From Hormiphora californensis (lineage: Eukaryota > Ctenophora > Tentaculata > Cydippida > Pleurobrachiidae): a DNA stretch of 64,000 bases. The notes under the pieces were generated by a model, which worked only from the letters and a program-made list of their open reading frames with translations, was not told the origin of the DNA and did no database searches. The DNA lies in assembly GCA_020137815.1 (NCBI GenBank), contig CM035355.1, positions 5,297,003 through 5,361,002 on the forward strand. Direction: 5' to 3'. The translations under genes and the position numbers were made by a program. Below, piece after piece: positions 39,401-48,679 of this stretch; the stretch's first letter is position 1, and the number at the start of each line of letters is the position of its first letter.

Positions 39401-39775
39401 AATTAAGTTATTAAAATGAATAATTAATGAATAATTAATGAATAATTAATGAACGATGGCGATTTCGAAGTTTTCACATAGCCTATACCACGCCAAATAA
39501 TGCAAGGAACCAATGTTCCAAACGGCAAGTCTCTACTATTTGTGGTTTAGGAGAACACTCAAAGTCCTCCCCCTCCCCCTCCCCTCCCATCCCTTACATT
39601 TTTGCATTTTGGGACCCCTCTGGCAAATTTTTACCTTCCATCCGATCATTCTGAAATTTTGTATGCCTCTTCTCCTATATGAGGGCCCTCAGAGTACAAA
39701 ATTTCATCCCTCTACTTCATCTGGAACATGCATTTTTAAAGCATCAAAAACCCCGAAATTTGCAATGGTATATAG

Positions 39776-39954
39776 TAGCACTGGCAGGTTAACGCGCTTG
39801 TGTGTAGAAGTGTTGCGTGTGCTCTCTCTTTTATTTTTTGAGAATTGAGTTAGAGGGTATTTCTAAGGTGGGGGCTCTGCCCCCACACCCCCGTTTAAGG
39901 TGGGGGCTGCGCCCCCACACCCCCCTTTTGGGCCCGGGGCACTTGCCAGTGCTA
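39776..39954. mobile_element. Small TIR element with paired three-base-loop hairpins
   Basis: TIR TAGCACTGGCAGGTT / complement of CACTTGCCAGTGCTA. Inside, TGGGGGC-TCT-GCCCCCA (39869-39885) and TGGGGGC-TGC-GCCCCCA (39901-39917) are perfect hairpins 15 bp apart. It forms the right border of the 1.35-kb insertion. Target duplication unclear. Confidence 0.6.
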
Positions 39955-40037
39955 TGACACGGAACATTAATTTTATTATAAGTAGTCATTGGAGAATTAG
40001 GTGTGTTAGAAGGGGGTATTCATGGTTCTCATAAAAG

Positions 40038-40346
40038 ATGGCTGGAATTGATGTCACCATTCACCTCACCTGCTGTTGGTGGTACGGCGCGGTGACACCA
40101 GACTACTACCGTCGGAGGTGGTTACAGGTTATTAGAGAGAATAGTAGTAGCTGGAATAGCAAGACATCATGCTGTTCCACGACCCAGAATATAATAATTA
40201 GTAATATAAGAAAACTCTCCAGCGAGAACAAGAAAGAGCAGAACACCAGATCAACCAAATCTGGTAATATCGTTATGGGCGACCTGGCAACCAGTCTTGA
40301 AGGGACAGTCAGCTGTCAGACCTCCTATGAAAAAGAAACCCCGTAA
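40038..40346 (+). CDS. Paralogue of the MTGIDVTVHLT leader gene
   Basis: ATG at 40038: MAGIDVTIHLTCCWWYGAVT then PDYYRRRWLQ and a TTACAG/GTTATT donor that probably ends the exon near 40114. The following sequence (CCSTTQN) resembles CCSTSQN of 43.5 and 44.4 kb. Further decayed heads: about 40434 (TGIVTVHLTYSCCGWYGEW stop), 40829 (GINVTVHPT stop) and 42664 (TPDNYRRRWLQ). Unknown function. Confidence 0.45.
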   Translation: MAGIDVTIHLTCCWWYGAVTPDYYRRRWLQVIRENSSSWNSKTSCCSTTQNIIISNIRKLSSENKKEQNTRSTKSGNIVMGDLATSLEGTVSCQTSYEKETP

Positions 40347-41152
40347 GCAACAGGGTGACGCCTCAACAGCTGCAAAAGTGCCGAAAGCCGGCACTTAATA
40401 GGTACAATAGAAAATAATTAATTGTATTAATTAACTGGAATTGTCACCGTTCACCTCACCTATAGCTGCTGTGGGTGGTACGGTGAGTGGTGACACTATA
40501 CTACTACCGTCGGAGGTGCTTACAGGTTATTAGAGATGCTGGACAACAGAAACAGCTGAAACTGGAGGCTGAGTTGGCAAAGAAGCAAAAAGCCCCTAAT
40601 AAGATGACTTGACAAGATGAAGGAGAAAACCACGGCAGTAGCGTTGAGGATGAGTCACACTTCCTGGCAGATTGCATATGGGGCATTGCAGAGATAGAGA
40701 AAAGGGTTTGCTGAGGTGGAAAAGTATCTGATAATAGCTTCATATATGGTTTTGAAAGAGTAAACGGAACATTTGGTATTATTAGAGAACTAAGTGAGAG
40801 CAAACGGTATTCATAGTTCTCATCAATTGGAATTAATGTCACCGTTCACCCCACCTAGATACGTGTGGTTGTTATACTGTGTGATTTTAAATGACTGAGA
40901 CTGGTATATTGCGAATTGCGTGAAAACTATGGCATCTTTCGACTTCAAATTTTGGGACATGATAAAACTAGGTTGTAGCAATTTTCTCCTAGTTTTACAG
41001 CAAATTTCAATGTTCCTGAATGAATCTATTGTATTTAAAAAAAGGGTAATTATAATGTTTAAATTAGCTGGAAACAGTATTCAGGAAAGAATCATGACCT
41101 GATATATGCCAGACCGGAATAATTGAAAATTTACCTGCAACCAGCCTTAACC

Positions 41153-41232
41153 TGGAAAAAGGTGGCCAGCGCCTTAAACGTTATCTTCAGAACAGATCAC
41201 TGCACCGAGGTTATCCGGAATCTCTTTCTCTG
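41153..41232 (+). pseudogene. Myb-like exon remnant
   Basis: TGGAAAAAGGTGGCCAGCGC...GGTTATCCGGAATC encodes WKKVASALNVIFRTDHCTEV-IRN, about 85 percent identical at DNA level to 37014-37085, then diverges. No flanking coding sequence preserved. Confidence 0.75.
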
Positions 41233-41439
41233 GGACCGCTCTTGTGTGGTAGTCGAATACTCGTTGTGACGAGCGAAAGTCCATCATATCCAAGAACAGA
41301 CAGGCCGCCTGTTCTTGAGTCGGCACAATGTACATTCCAATGCACCGACCATTCATTCCTGTCCATCTTGAGCTGAATCCCCATCATGCACCTTCACATT
41401 AGCACCAGTATCATTCTGGACAGATTCCATTCCAATACC

Positions 41440-41538
41440 CCTTTCTTTGATTCACCACAAGTGGCTACAAGGAACTATTATACAATATATTCTAAAGCTT
41501 TTAGTTTATAAATCATTTTCATAATCACACCATGTTAA
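41440..41538. repeat. Dispersed module V (three full copies, one partial)
   Basis: CCCCTTTCTTTGATTCACCA...AATCATTTTCATAATCA occurs at 41440-41538, 43169-43268, 44203-44285 and partly at 45196-45243. Copies 1 and 2 continue identically as ATGTTAAGGTTCCAGTATGT once the element at 41539-42331 is removed. Confidence 0.95.
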
Positions 41539-42331
41539 TAGTAGAGTCGATAACTACATCGACCTCTCCCAATTGTTCCAGTTTTTGTCACACCTGTTTG
41601 GAGCCTCGACACGACCTCTAAACAGGTGTTACTTTTTCACAAACTGTTTTCATCATGGTGTAATCAGCAGTTGAAATGTTGCTGATCATAACAAAAACCG
41701 AACTATTTTTTTTCAACTTGGGGTAAAACCATGGGTGTCAAAAGTTAGCTCTAGGTCCCCTGAGTAACCATCCGGAGACTCTAAGAGATATTTCAAGCCG
41801 TTCTCCCGTAATCATTAATCCCGGTGGAGAAAAAAACACAATGCGGACGTACGTGAGCGCTGGCAGGCTGTTTACATGTTATTGTATGTCTCTCACTCTC
41901 TCTGGAAAAACCGCACGTGCGGTTGAGCCGCGCGAGATAACTCTTTCTCAAGGGGGAGAAAAGAGAGAGACGCACATTAACGTTATACATTAAAGTTGAG
42001 GTTGTAGGCAATTGCACGTACGTCCATACTCAAATATGTGCTCTACCGGGATTAATGATTACTGGAGAACGGCTTGAAATATCTCTTAGAGTCTCCGGAT
42101 GGTTACTCAGGGGACCTAGAGCTAACTTTTGACACCCATGGTTTTACCCCAAGTTGAAAAAAAATAGTTCGGTTTTTGTTATGATCAGCAACATTTCAAC
42201 TGCTGATTACACCATGATGAAAACAGTTTGTGAAAAAGTAACACCTGTTTAGAGGTCGTGTCGAGGCTCCAAACAGGTGTGACAAAAGCTGGAACAATTG
42301 GGAGAGGTCGATGTAGTTATCGACTCTACTA
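41539..42331. mobile_element. PIF/Harbinger-like foldback MITE with TAA duplication
   Basis: 793-bp insertion with 287-bp arms (41539-41825 and 42045-42331), nearly perfect, starting TAGTAGAGTCGATAACTAC. Flanked by TAA at 41536-41538 and 42332-42334. The paralogous site at 43263-43275 reads ATGTTAAGGTTCC with one TAA and no insertion. A 3-bp TWA duplication is the Harbinger signature. Spacer 41826-42044 holds no ORF of note. Confidence 0.85.
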
Positions 42332-42429
42332 TAAGGTTCCAGTATGTCATGAACTTCTGCCAAGCCAAGTCTGGCGAACTTTCCAAAAAATGATAATGAG
42401 ATCAGATTTGTTCATCCTCTTCTTCCATT

Positions 42430-42663
42430 ATGCAATTCAAACACCCAGACACTGATCTCCGACCTTTGAGTTTGTATTGTTCAGTTTGCGTGAACACCAT
42501 TGTTGCTGTTGAAACCCCGTTAGCGGTTACTATTTGTAACCACTACTTTTGTGCAACTTGCTTGTTGGAATGGCTTTTGGTTACCTCTGAAGAGGGCACC
42601 TGTCCCTATTGTCGAAGGAAGGTGGACCGCATCCGACTGGTTAGTTTCTTTTCTCACCTATAG
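42430..42663 (+). CDS. RING-finger protein
   Basis: ATG at 42430. Complete C3HC4 RING: C17-x2-C20-x15-C36-x-H38-x2-C41-x2-C44-x13-C58-x2-C61 (SLYCSVCVN, TICNHYFCATC, CPYCRRK). RING domains recruit E2 enzymes as ubiquitin ligases. A CTG/GTTAGT donor at 42643 would join in phase to DRFLEELY-stop at 42834, giving a roughly 79-residue protein; otherwise the frame ends at TAG 42661. The upstream sequence (TTCATCCTCTTCTTCCATTATGCAATTCAAACACCCAGACA) is a repeated leader also at 43443 and 44337, where different exons follow. It sits 98 bp right of the Harbinger-like element. Confidence 0.75.
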   Translation: MQFKHPDTDLRPLSLYCSVCVNTIVAVETPLAVTICNHYFCATCLLEWLLVTSEEGTCPYCRRKVDRIRLVSFFSHL

Positions 42664-42833
42664 GTGTGACACCAGACAACTACCGTCGGAGGTGGTTACA
42701 GGTTATTAACTGATAAATTAGAGAGAATAGTTGGAGTAGCTGGAGTAGCAAGACACCTTTTCCACGACCCAAAATATAATAATTAGTAATATAATTTTAC
42801 ATGATCATTTACAGCTAATTATTATTTTCCCAG

Positions 42834-43127
42834 GATCGTTTTTTGGAGGAGTTGTATTAACGTCGGCGGACCTTGCTTTCTCTACACCATGGTCCTATCC
42901 CACTCTCTTGGCATAGAGACAATTTTAGACGTGTCTGTCTGCTCATCAGAAGAGAGCCGTTTAATCGACGAGAGATATGGAGCAGAGATGAGGAGTGCAT
43001 CACACGCCACAACCGGAGCCACACTTACTTCCTCAACCGGGCCAGACTGGCATCCAGCCCTGAAGACCTGGCGGACCTCCTAGTACATGGTGCAGCGGTA
43101 GTCAGCGGGGAGGCAGCCCAGGTGTGA
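42834..43127 (+). CDS. Exon family member HRDNFRRV
   Basis: After TTTTCCCAG the frame reads DRFLEELY then TAA, and beyond it WHRDNFRRVCLLIRREPFNR ... ADLLVHGAAVVSGEAAQV to TGA 43125. HRDNFRRV recurs as HRDTFRRV at 43487, which supports this frame as formerly coding. The in-frame TAA means it is either a new exon starting inside or a pseudogene. Confidence 0.4.
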
Positions 43128-43483
43128 ACATGAGCAAACTACTAATGTACGACTTCCACTACAATGGCCCCTTTCTTTGATTCACCACAAGTGGCCACAA
43201 GGGACTATTATACAATATATTCTAAAGCTTTTAGTTTATAAATCATTTTCATAATCATATTATGTTAAGGTTCCAGTATGTCATGAACTTCTGCCAAGCC
43301 AAGTCTGGGACCCCCCCCCCCCCCCGGCACTCACCCAAGAATGGTGTTACAATGGTGTTTTCTCACAAGTACTTCAAGCATCATACTATATATTCAACCT
43401 CAACAAACGGCGATAAATTTTGATTATTTCATTTATTTCTTTTTCCATTATGCAATTCAAACACCCAGACACTGGTCTACGCC

Positions 43484-43711
43484 GTGCATAGAGACACTTT
43501 TAGACGTGTTGTTAGTGACTTTAGGAAAGCAGTTATAGAGATCCCGAAAAGTGTAGAAAGACCTCAACGGGCACCATGCTGTTCCACGAGCCAGAATAGA
43601 ATAATTTATAAGATAATTAAATACATACGAAAGAAAGAGGAGCAACCTCAAGACGACCGAGACTCTCAGAAGCGACTGCAGTCATTCAAGAGAAAGTATT
43701 TAGAACTGTGA
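43484..43711 (+). CDS. Basic exon-like ORF, HRDTFRRV...CCSTSQN
   Basis: 75 codons to TGA: HRDTFRRVVSDFRKAVIEIP, RPQRAPCCSTSQNRII, then a Lys/Glu/Gln-rich helix ending SFKRKYLEL. Preceded by the repeated leader also found in front of the RING exon. A close copy is at 44312-44578 with a frameshift. Confidence 0.45.
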   Translation: MHRDTFRRVVSDFRKAVIEIPKSVERPQRAPCCSTSQNRIIYKIIKYIRKKEEQPQDDRDSQKRLQSFKRKYLEL

Positions 43712-43885
43712 GGACAGATCATGTATCAAACTCCGCGATCAAGGCGATTTCATGGTGGATAAGTCCTCGTTCGAACCAATAATGAACTATTGGAAGGAGA
43801 TTGGTGTAGATGAACTGAGATGGCCTCCCATGAGGATTGGAGGAGAGTCAAGTTCCAATGTTTACATTCTGCGATAGTCCCTAAT

Positions 43886-43906
43886 GGGCTTGCCGCAGGC
43901 AAGCCC
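43886..43906. other. Three-base-loop hairpin GGGCTTGCC-GCA-GGCAAGCCC
   Basis: Perfect 9-bp stem with GCA loop, same class as 28180, 34398, 39869 and 49681. Followed by (GTA)n at 43918-43931. Confidence 0.8.
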
Positions 43907-44311
43907 AGGCACTCTGAGTAGTAGTAGTAGTAAGTCATATAATATCATGTATCGTAAGTTCACGTGTATGAACTAAACTGTCATAAAATCGACACTACCG
44001 ATAACTAGGACACATTGCCATGAAACAAGCATTAACAGAGTCGACACACTAGTAGTCGACATTCGACATGTACCTAATGCAGCGATGCAGTAGCTCATTA
44101 TATATCGGATTCAACATGGCAGTCTCAACAAAGAGCAGCTGGGAAAATTGCTTCTGGACTTAAGCAAAATACTGATGTACGAGTTCCATTACAATATGCC
44201 CCTTTCTTTGATTCACCACAGGTGGCTACAAGGGACTATTATACAATATATTCTAAAGCTTTAAGTTTATAAATCATTTTCATAAGAATAAAAATTAATA
44301 AATCATCATGC

Positions 44312-44578
44312 TTGATACTAGCGACTAGTGATTTGTTCATCCTCTTCTTCAATTATGCAATTCAAACACCCAGACAATGGAAAACAGTTATAGAGATCCC
44401 GAAAAGTTCACAAAGACCTCAACGGGCACTATGCTGTTCCACGAGCCAGAATAAAATAATTGGTAAATTAATTATTATTATAAACATACTGAAATATGAG
44501 CAATCTCAAGACCGCATAAAGACGACCGAGACTCTCAGAAGCGACTGCAGTCATTCAAGAGAAAATATTTAGAACTGT
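44312..44578 (+). pseudogene. Copy of the 43.5-kb ORF, frameshifted
   Basis: VIEIPKSSQRPQRALCCSTS is conserved but the helical tail (ACCGAGACTCTCAGAAGCGA, about 44523) is read in another frame here, whereas at 43660 it reads DRDSQKRLQSFKRKYLEL. Same leader upstream. Confidence 0.6.
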
Positions 44579-44830
44579 GAGGACAGATCATGTATCGTAA
44601 GTTCACGTGTATGAACTAAACTGTCATAAAATCGACATTACCTATAGCTGGGACACGGCCATGAAATAAGAATTAACAGAGTCGACATGTACAGTGCAAC
44701 TACTTATAAACATACATACAACTTAATATAACCCCCCACCTCGCCCCCCCCTATTCCTACACCCCTGAACCACACTATGACACAATCTTTCCTTTTCAGT
44801 ATATAGTCTTCAATTAGACTGGTAACGTGA

Positions 44831-45067
44831 CGGCAAGGGGGTTGTGGAACACAGATAAGAGTCCCTGAGATTGCTGAGTTCCCGGAGATCGCGGAGTTCC
44901 CTGACCTGCCTGAGGTCCCTGAGTTCCCTGACCTGCCTGAGGTCCCAGAGTCAGATGGAGAAGCCCCCACGATTGCTGGTAAATACTGGACCTACACAAC
45001 AGAGCTCCCTCACGTCCCTATATCGAACAATCAAATGAAACGGACAGTGTGTGTCGCTGTGCTGTGA
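44831..45067 (+). CDS. Exon with PE-rich peptide repeat
   Basis: Open frame, stop TGA at 45065. Repeats PEIAEFPEIAEFPDLPEVPE-FPDLPEVPES (units of 6-9 residues alternating acidic and hydrophobic), then SDGEAPTIAG and a GCTG/GTAAATA donor at about 44979. The Ser/Gly-rich minus-strand frames are shadows of the repeat. Function unknown. Confidence 0.4.
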   Translation, partial: RQGGCGTQIRVPEIAEFPEIAEFPDLPEVPEFPDLPEVPESDGEAPTIAGKYWTYTTELPHVPISNNQMKRTVCVAVL

Positions 45068-45547
45068 GTTGGAGTTACTTTTTTTTTTTAAATTTATTTT
45101 CACGCCCCTCAAAAAAAGTCCATATATGGAGACGGAGAAAGACAAGGAGGGCTGTCTCATGTCTGAGGAATCATCCACTCGACAAGACAGTCGTATAATA
45201 TATATATTCTAAAGCTTTTAGTTTATAAATCATTTTCATAAGAAAACTAAATCACTATGCTAGCGACACTATCAGTAATATATCGGAGTGATGGCTTGCC
45301 TTGCCTTGCTTCACGATACACGGAAAACAAATATAAACTTTTCAGCTACCGGATCTAGCCCCACAACAGAGGGATTCGATGATGATGATGAACAACACAC
45401 GGAACGACACACGGAACGAGCCGTACTCTACAAAACCAGTAGAGCCATTATACTGAAGGGAATTAGCTCTGATATACTAATTGTATTTGGAAGATAAATA
45501 TAAATTATTCACATTTCAATTATCATAACATAATAATTTCTATTAGA

Positions 45548-45700
45548 ATGGCGCTGGTGACGTATTATAGCCGTGTTTTGTCCCAACTGCAGACGCTACC
45601 TGGCCAATCTGATAGCTGGATTCCCAGGCGAAGCGGATGGTGGTATGAGATGTCCCAGACTGTGGTGGAGCAGTTTGGGGTTTCGGTGAACCCCGTGACT
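45548..45700 (+). CDS. First-exon candidate of an unknown gene
   Basis: ATG at 45548, 51 codons, ends GACT/GTAAGT in phase 0: MALVTYYSRVLSQLQTLPGQ then WIPRRSGWWYEMSQTVVEQF. A possible next exon follows CACCTCAG at 45777 (either LKELRSQRSQRSLQMQK or, in another frame, acidic QESEESEESTDAEETESRT to a stop). No family. Confidence 0.4.
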
Positions 45701-45909
45701 GTAAGTCGTTGCGAGTTACAGTTTCAACGAACTGGCACCCCCTGGCTGGTGGAGATAATGGCGTAGGGGCACCTCAGTTTACCAGAGAACTACATTGTCT
45801 CAAGGAACTCAGGAGTCAGAGGAGTCAGAGGAGTCTACAGATGCAGAAGAGACAGAGTCGAGGACTGAGGAGTGACCTAAATTTCCCGGTAGACTCAGAA
45901 ATCCCCGTT

Positions 45910-46260
45910 TAGCCCGTTAAAATAAGAGGTTGAAGTGACAGGATACCCGGTAGCAAGGTTTTGACAACAACTGAGGGTAGACTTGAAGAGACAGAGGTGC
46001 TTGTGAGGAGGTTAACAATCCTGTTTTATTTTTCCGTACTTATTATAATAATGTAACTCTTAAGATATAATTTTTATTCACTTTTTCATCGTGTTGTTTT
46101 CAATTCGCATCTTTTAAATGTAAAATTTGCTGTGTGTCAGTGTCCCAACTTCAATTACCTTTGGCATTTTAACAACTCACATCTTGAATTTGAATTTGAT
46201 CAGCTACTGCATCTTTAAATAAAAACTGTCTGATTACCATGTGTAAGACAACCCCACCTA
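45910..46260. other. No gene seen
   Basis: AT-rich intergenic or intronic sequence. Confidence 0.4.
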
Positions 46261-46280
46261 TTAACAATCCCATCCCTTCA

Positions 46281-46443
46281 ATTCAACACTTTCATCAACC
46301 CAAACCGTCCCTCAATCTCCCGAAATCCCTGCACTCCCTGACACTATCCCTGCTGAAACGACGTCTGATGTCCAACGCATTGCCTTGGCCAACAGGCGTT
46401 GTCCAAGGTACTCCAAGGTACTCATACCATCTCACAACCCATG
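46281..46443 (+). CDS. Exon-like ORF, unknown
   Basis: The best frame reads TLSSTQTVPQSPEIPALPDT then IPAETTSDVQRIALANRRCP and stops after SHNP; another frame is also open. A CCAAG/GTACTC site could end it near 46409. Short tandem CCAAGGTACT occurs twice. Confidence 0.25.
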
Positions 46444-46608
46444 AGACACCTACTCACGGTAGGCTGGTCTAACATCCCTGAAAAAAAAACCTTATTTCCC
46501 TGAAATCCGCACCATTCACTTTGAAATGTGAGATTCTTTATGGTACCCGGGGCTGGATAAAGACATTGAAAAGGTAGCCACTTTATCTTTCAGGAGAACC
46601 ATTTGCCC

Positions 46609-46644
46609 TCAAACATGATCCCTATCATCAGGGATCATGTTTGA
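46609..46644. repeat. Perfect 15-bp inverted repeat, 6-nt loop
   Basis: TCAAACATGATCCCT / AGGGATCATGTTTGA. Confidence 0.9.
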
Positions 46645-46957
46645 TTATAACCTTTATAACAGACAGGTTTTTCCTAGGGACTAGAAGCTGGAGAGCTAAG
46701 GTTAATAGGTACGTGATAAGAGGCATAATTGACATTAAGGAGGCTCACAATAGACCAATGAGCGAATAGGATACCCAAAAACAGTCAAATAAATGAGAGG
46801 AATAAAGAGACGAGTCAGACACACAGGAAAGGCCAAAGAACGACAGTTATTATGAACCCGACATCTGTGTAAGTTTAATTTATAACAATACATATATATA
46901 TATATATATTTTTCTTCTAATTTTATAAACTAAAGTAATAATATTTTCAGTTGAAAG

Positions 46958-47089
46958 GTGACTGAGATTTATGAGCCAAATGGGCACGGAGGCACTGTAC
47001 CTGGGCCAAGTAGGGATCAGAGCCTAGATCTCCCTCAATTTGATGTTGGTGTACAGCGGGTACAAACGGAAGAAGTGCATAATTCACAA
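46958..47089 (+). CDS. Exon-like ORF, unknown
   Basis: Between ATATTTTCAG (46950) and TCACAA/GTGAGT (47090), 44 codons, phase 0 at the donor: VTEIYEPNGHGGTVPGPSRD ... GVQRVQTEEVHNSQ. A poly-C tract follows in the intron (about 47107-47131). Confidence 0.35.
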
Positions 47090-47215
47090 GTGAGTACTCC
47101 AACCCCTCCAACCCCCCCCCCCCCCCCCCCCGAACCTAATGAAAGAAACAATTAACAAGGGTCACTGAGATTTAGTATAGCTACTCCTTCATTTCTTTGG
47201 TTCATTACAGCGTTC

Positions 47216-47479
47216 TTGCTTCAGGAACGACCCCCTTTTCAGAACTTGGAGCTCACTCAGTTCACCGTGGAACAGCTGGCATCAACTTCACTAGTGAGGG
47301 TACGACCTTGGGAAGAAACTTGGGAAGAAACGAAGGGAACTTGGGAAGAAACGAAGGGGCGAATTGAAATATCGGATACCCATTACCCACCTTGGAACCG
47401 GCTCCTTCCGAAATGTGGTGAGGGGCCGCTTGGTAACAGATGGAAAGATTCAACTTGTTCCTGTTGGAGGAAACTATAA
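47216..47479 (+). CDS. ORF with WEETKGT repeats
   Basis: After TTCATTACAG (47210). Contains RPWEETWEETKGTWEETKGR (an 18-bp tandem repeat GGAAGAAACGAAGGGAAC-like), then a Trp/Cys-rich end. Phase does not match the exon ending at 47089. Unknown. Confidence 0.3.
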   Translation: MLQERPPFQNLELTQFTVEQLASTSLVRVRPWEETWEETKGTWEETKGRIEISDTHYPPWNRLLPKCGEGPLGNRWKDSTCSCWRKL

Positions 47480-47719
47480 GAGAAGGATATGATTGACTTT
47501 ATTTTAGTACAAATTAGATTGTTTACTAATGAAGTTCGAATACACACATCTTGCTGCTTTCCAAGCCAAGGCCAAGGACCAAAATTCTTATTGAACGTGG
47601 TCAAAATGTATGTAAACATATCAGTATATCTCACTCTTATGGACCTGCAATGACCAGTCACAGGGCGGTGAGTTGTAGTGGAGTTTAGAACAGTCTATGA
47701 ATACTAGAAACAAAGACAA

Positions 47720-47886
47720 GACAAGACAAGAAAAGACAAGACAACAAAATTCCCATTGCAGGCGATTATAACATCCTGTAAAAGTAATTAAGAGTAAATA
47801 ATATAAGTAAGTAATATAAAAGTAAATGAGTTCTTGGTGAGACTAACAATCTGAGTCGATATCACCAGATCTTTATAGCATTTAGC
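47720..47886. repeat. Duplicated block W, copy 1
   Basis: ACAAGACAAGAAAAGACAAG...TTTATAGCATTTAG, repeated at 48505-48672. The following TTCGTTTGGGCTATGACCCGG is echoed before copy 2 (48479). Part of a local duplication around the transposase fragment. Confidence 0.9.
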
Positions 47887-47923
47887 ATCTTCGTTTGGGC
47901 TATGACCCGGGGGAACATCATGA

Positions 47924-48403
47924 TCCAATCAACTCTCCAAGCTGTTCCGGAGGTGCCAGGAATGTGGCGAAGAACTTCATAGTCCAATTGGTGGGAGATC
48001 CCAGTGTATGGCCGCTGTTTACGAGACCAAGTGCAAATGTGGCCCTATTACCTGGAGCACATCGCCAAAGCTTGGTAACAGCTACGAAGTAAACACGAGA
48101 GTAATGGTTGCCATCCCGATTTGCGGTATCCGCTTCACCTCTTTCAAGTACTTCTTTACATCCATCAACACACATGTACCCGACCAGAAAACATACATCA
48201 AGTACATGCGCCGTGTGCTTTATCCTGCAATCGACCGCCTCTTCACGGAGATGCAGGTTGATGTTATAAAAGACTTGACTGCGAGATTCCCCGATGGGGC
48301 TACTGTTTCGGGGGACGCTCAGTTCGACTCCATGGGGCAATGTGCATATTATGCAACGTATTCATTGATGGGGCCAGATGGGAGAGACATTTATATTGCT
48401 TAG
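47924..48403 (+). pseudogene. DDE-type transposase fragment (GD-x-x-xDSxG family)
   Basis: The open frame begins at 47924, before the first ATG at 48008. It shows a zinc-binding start RRCQECGEEL ... ETKCKCGPITW, a middle NTRVMVAIPICGIRFTSFKY, then YIKYMRRVLYPAIDRLF and the key block ATVSGDAQFDSMGQCAYYAT-YSLM. This order is that of a widespread animal transposase-like family whose hallmark is GDGRCDSPGHCAKYGTYSLMD; the first catalytic Asp lies in SGDAQFD. I associate it with Kolobok-like DDE elements only tentatively. It stops at TAG 48401 about one third into the enzyme, so it is truncated; the duplicated block W starts 100 bp later. Confidence 0.6.
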
Positions 48404-48504
48404 GAGAGCCACAGCAGGGACTGGTAAATTGGAAGGGCGGGCTTGTGTAATTATAATAGCAATCGATGTCCCCTATCTTCGTTTGGGCTGTGCACCGGGG
48501 AAAC

Positions 48505-48672
48505 AAGACAGGACAAGAAAAGTCAAGACAACAAAATTCCCATTACAGGCGATTATATCATCCTGTAAAAGTAATTTAGAGTAAATAATATAATTAAGTA
48601 ATATAAAAGTAAATGAGTTCTTGGTGAGACTAATAATCTGAGTCGATATTAACAGCTCTTTATAGCATTTAG
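48505..48672. repeat. Duplicated block W, copy 2
   Basis: See 47720-47886; about 93 percent identical by eye. Confidence 0.9.
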
Positions 48673-48679
48673 GTTCTTC

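Larger units (their letters stand above)
37969..40016. repeat. Segmental duplication U, copy 2 (with insertions)
   Basis: Matches 36232-36790 in three pieces: 37969-38120, 38220-38606, and 39958-40016. In the RLQLRAQFETRG frame it has 24 extra bases (38451-38474 region, encoding SWNNLAAE), an in-frame difference. Confidence 0.9.
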
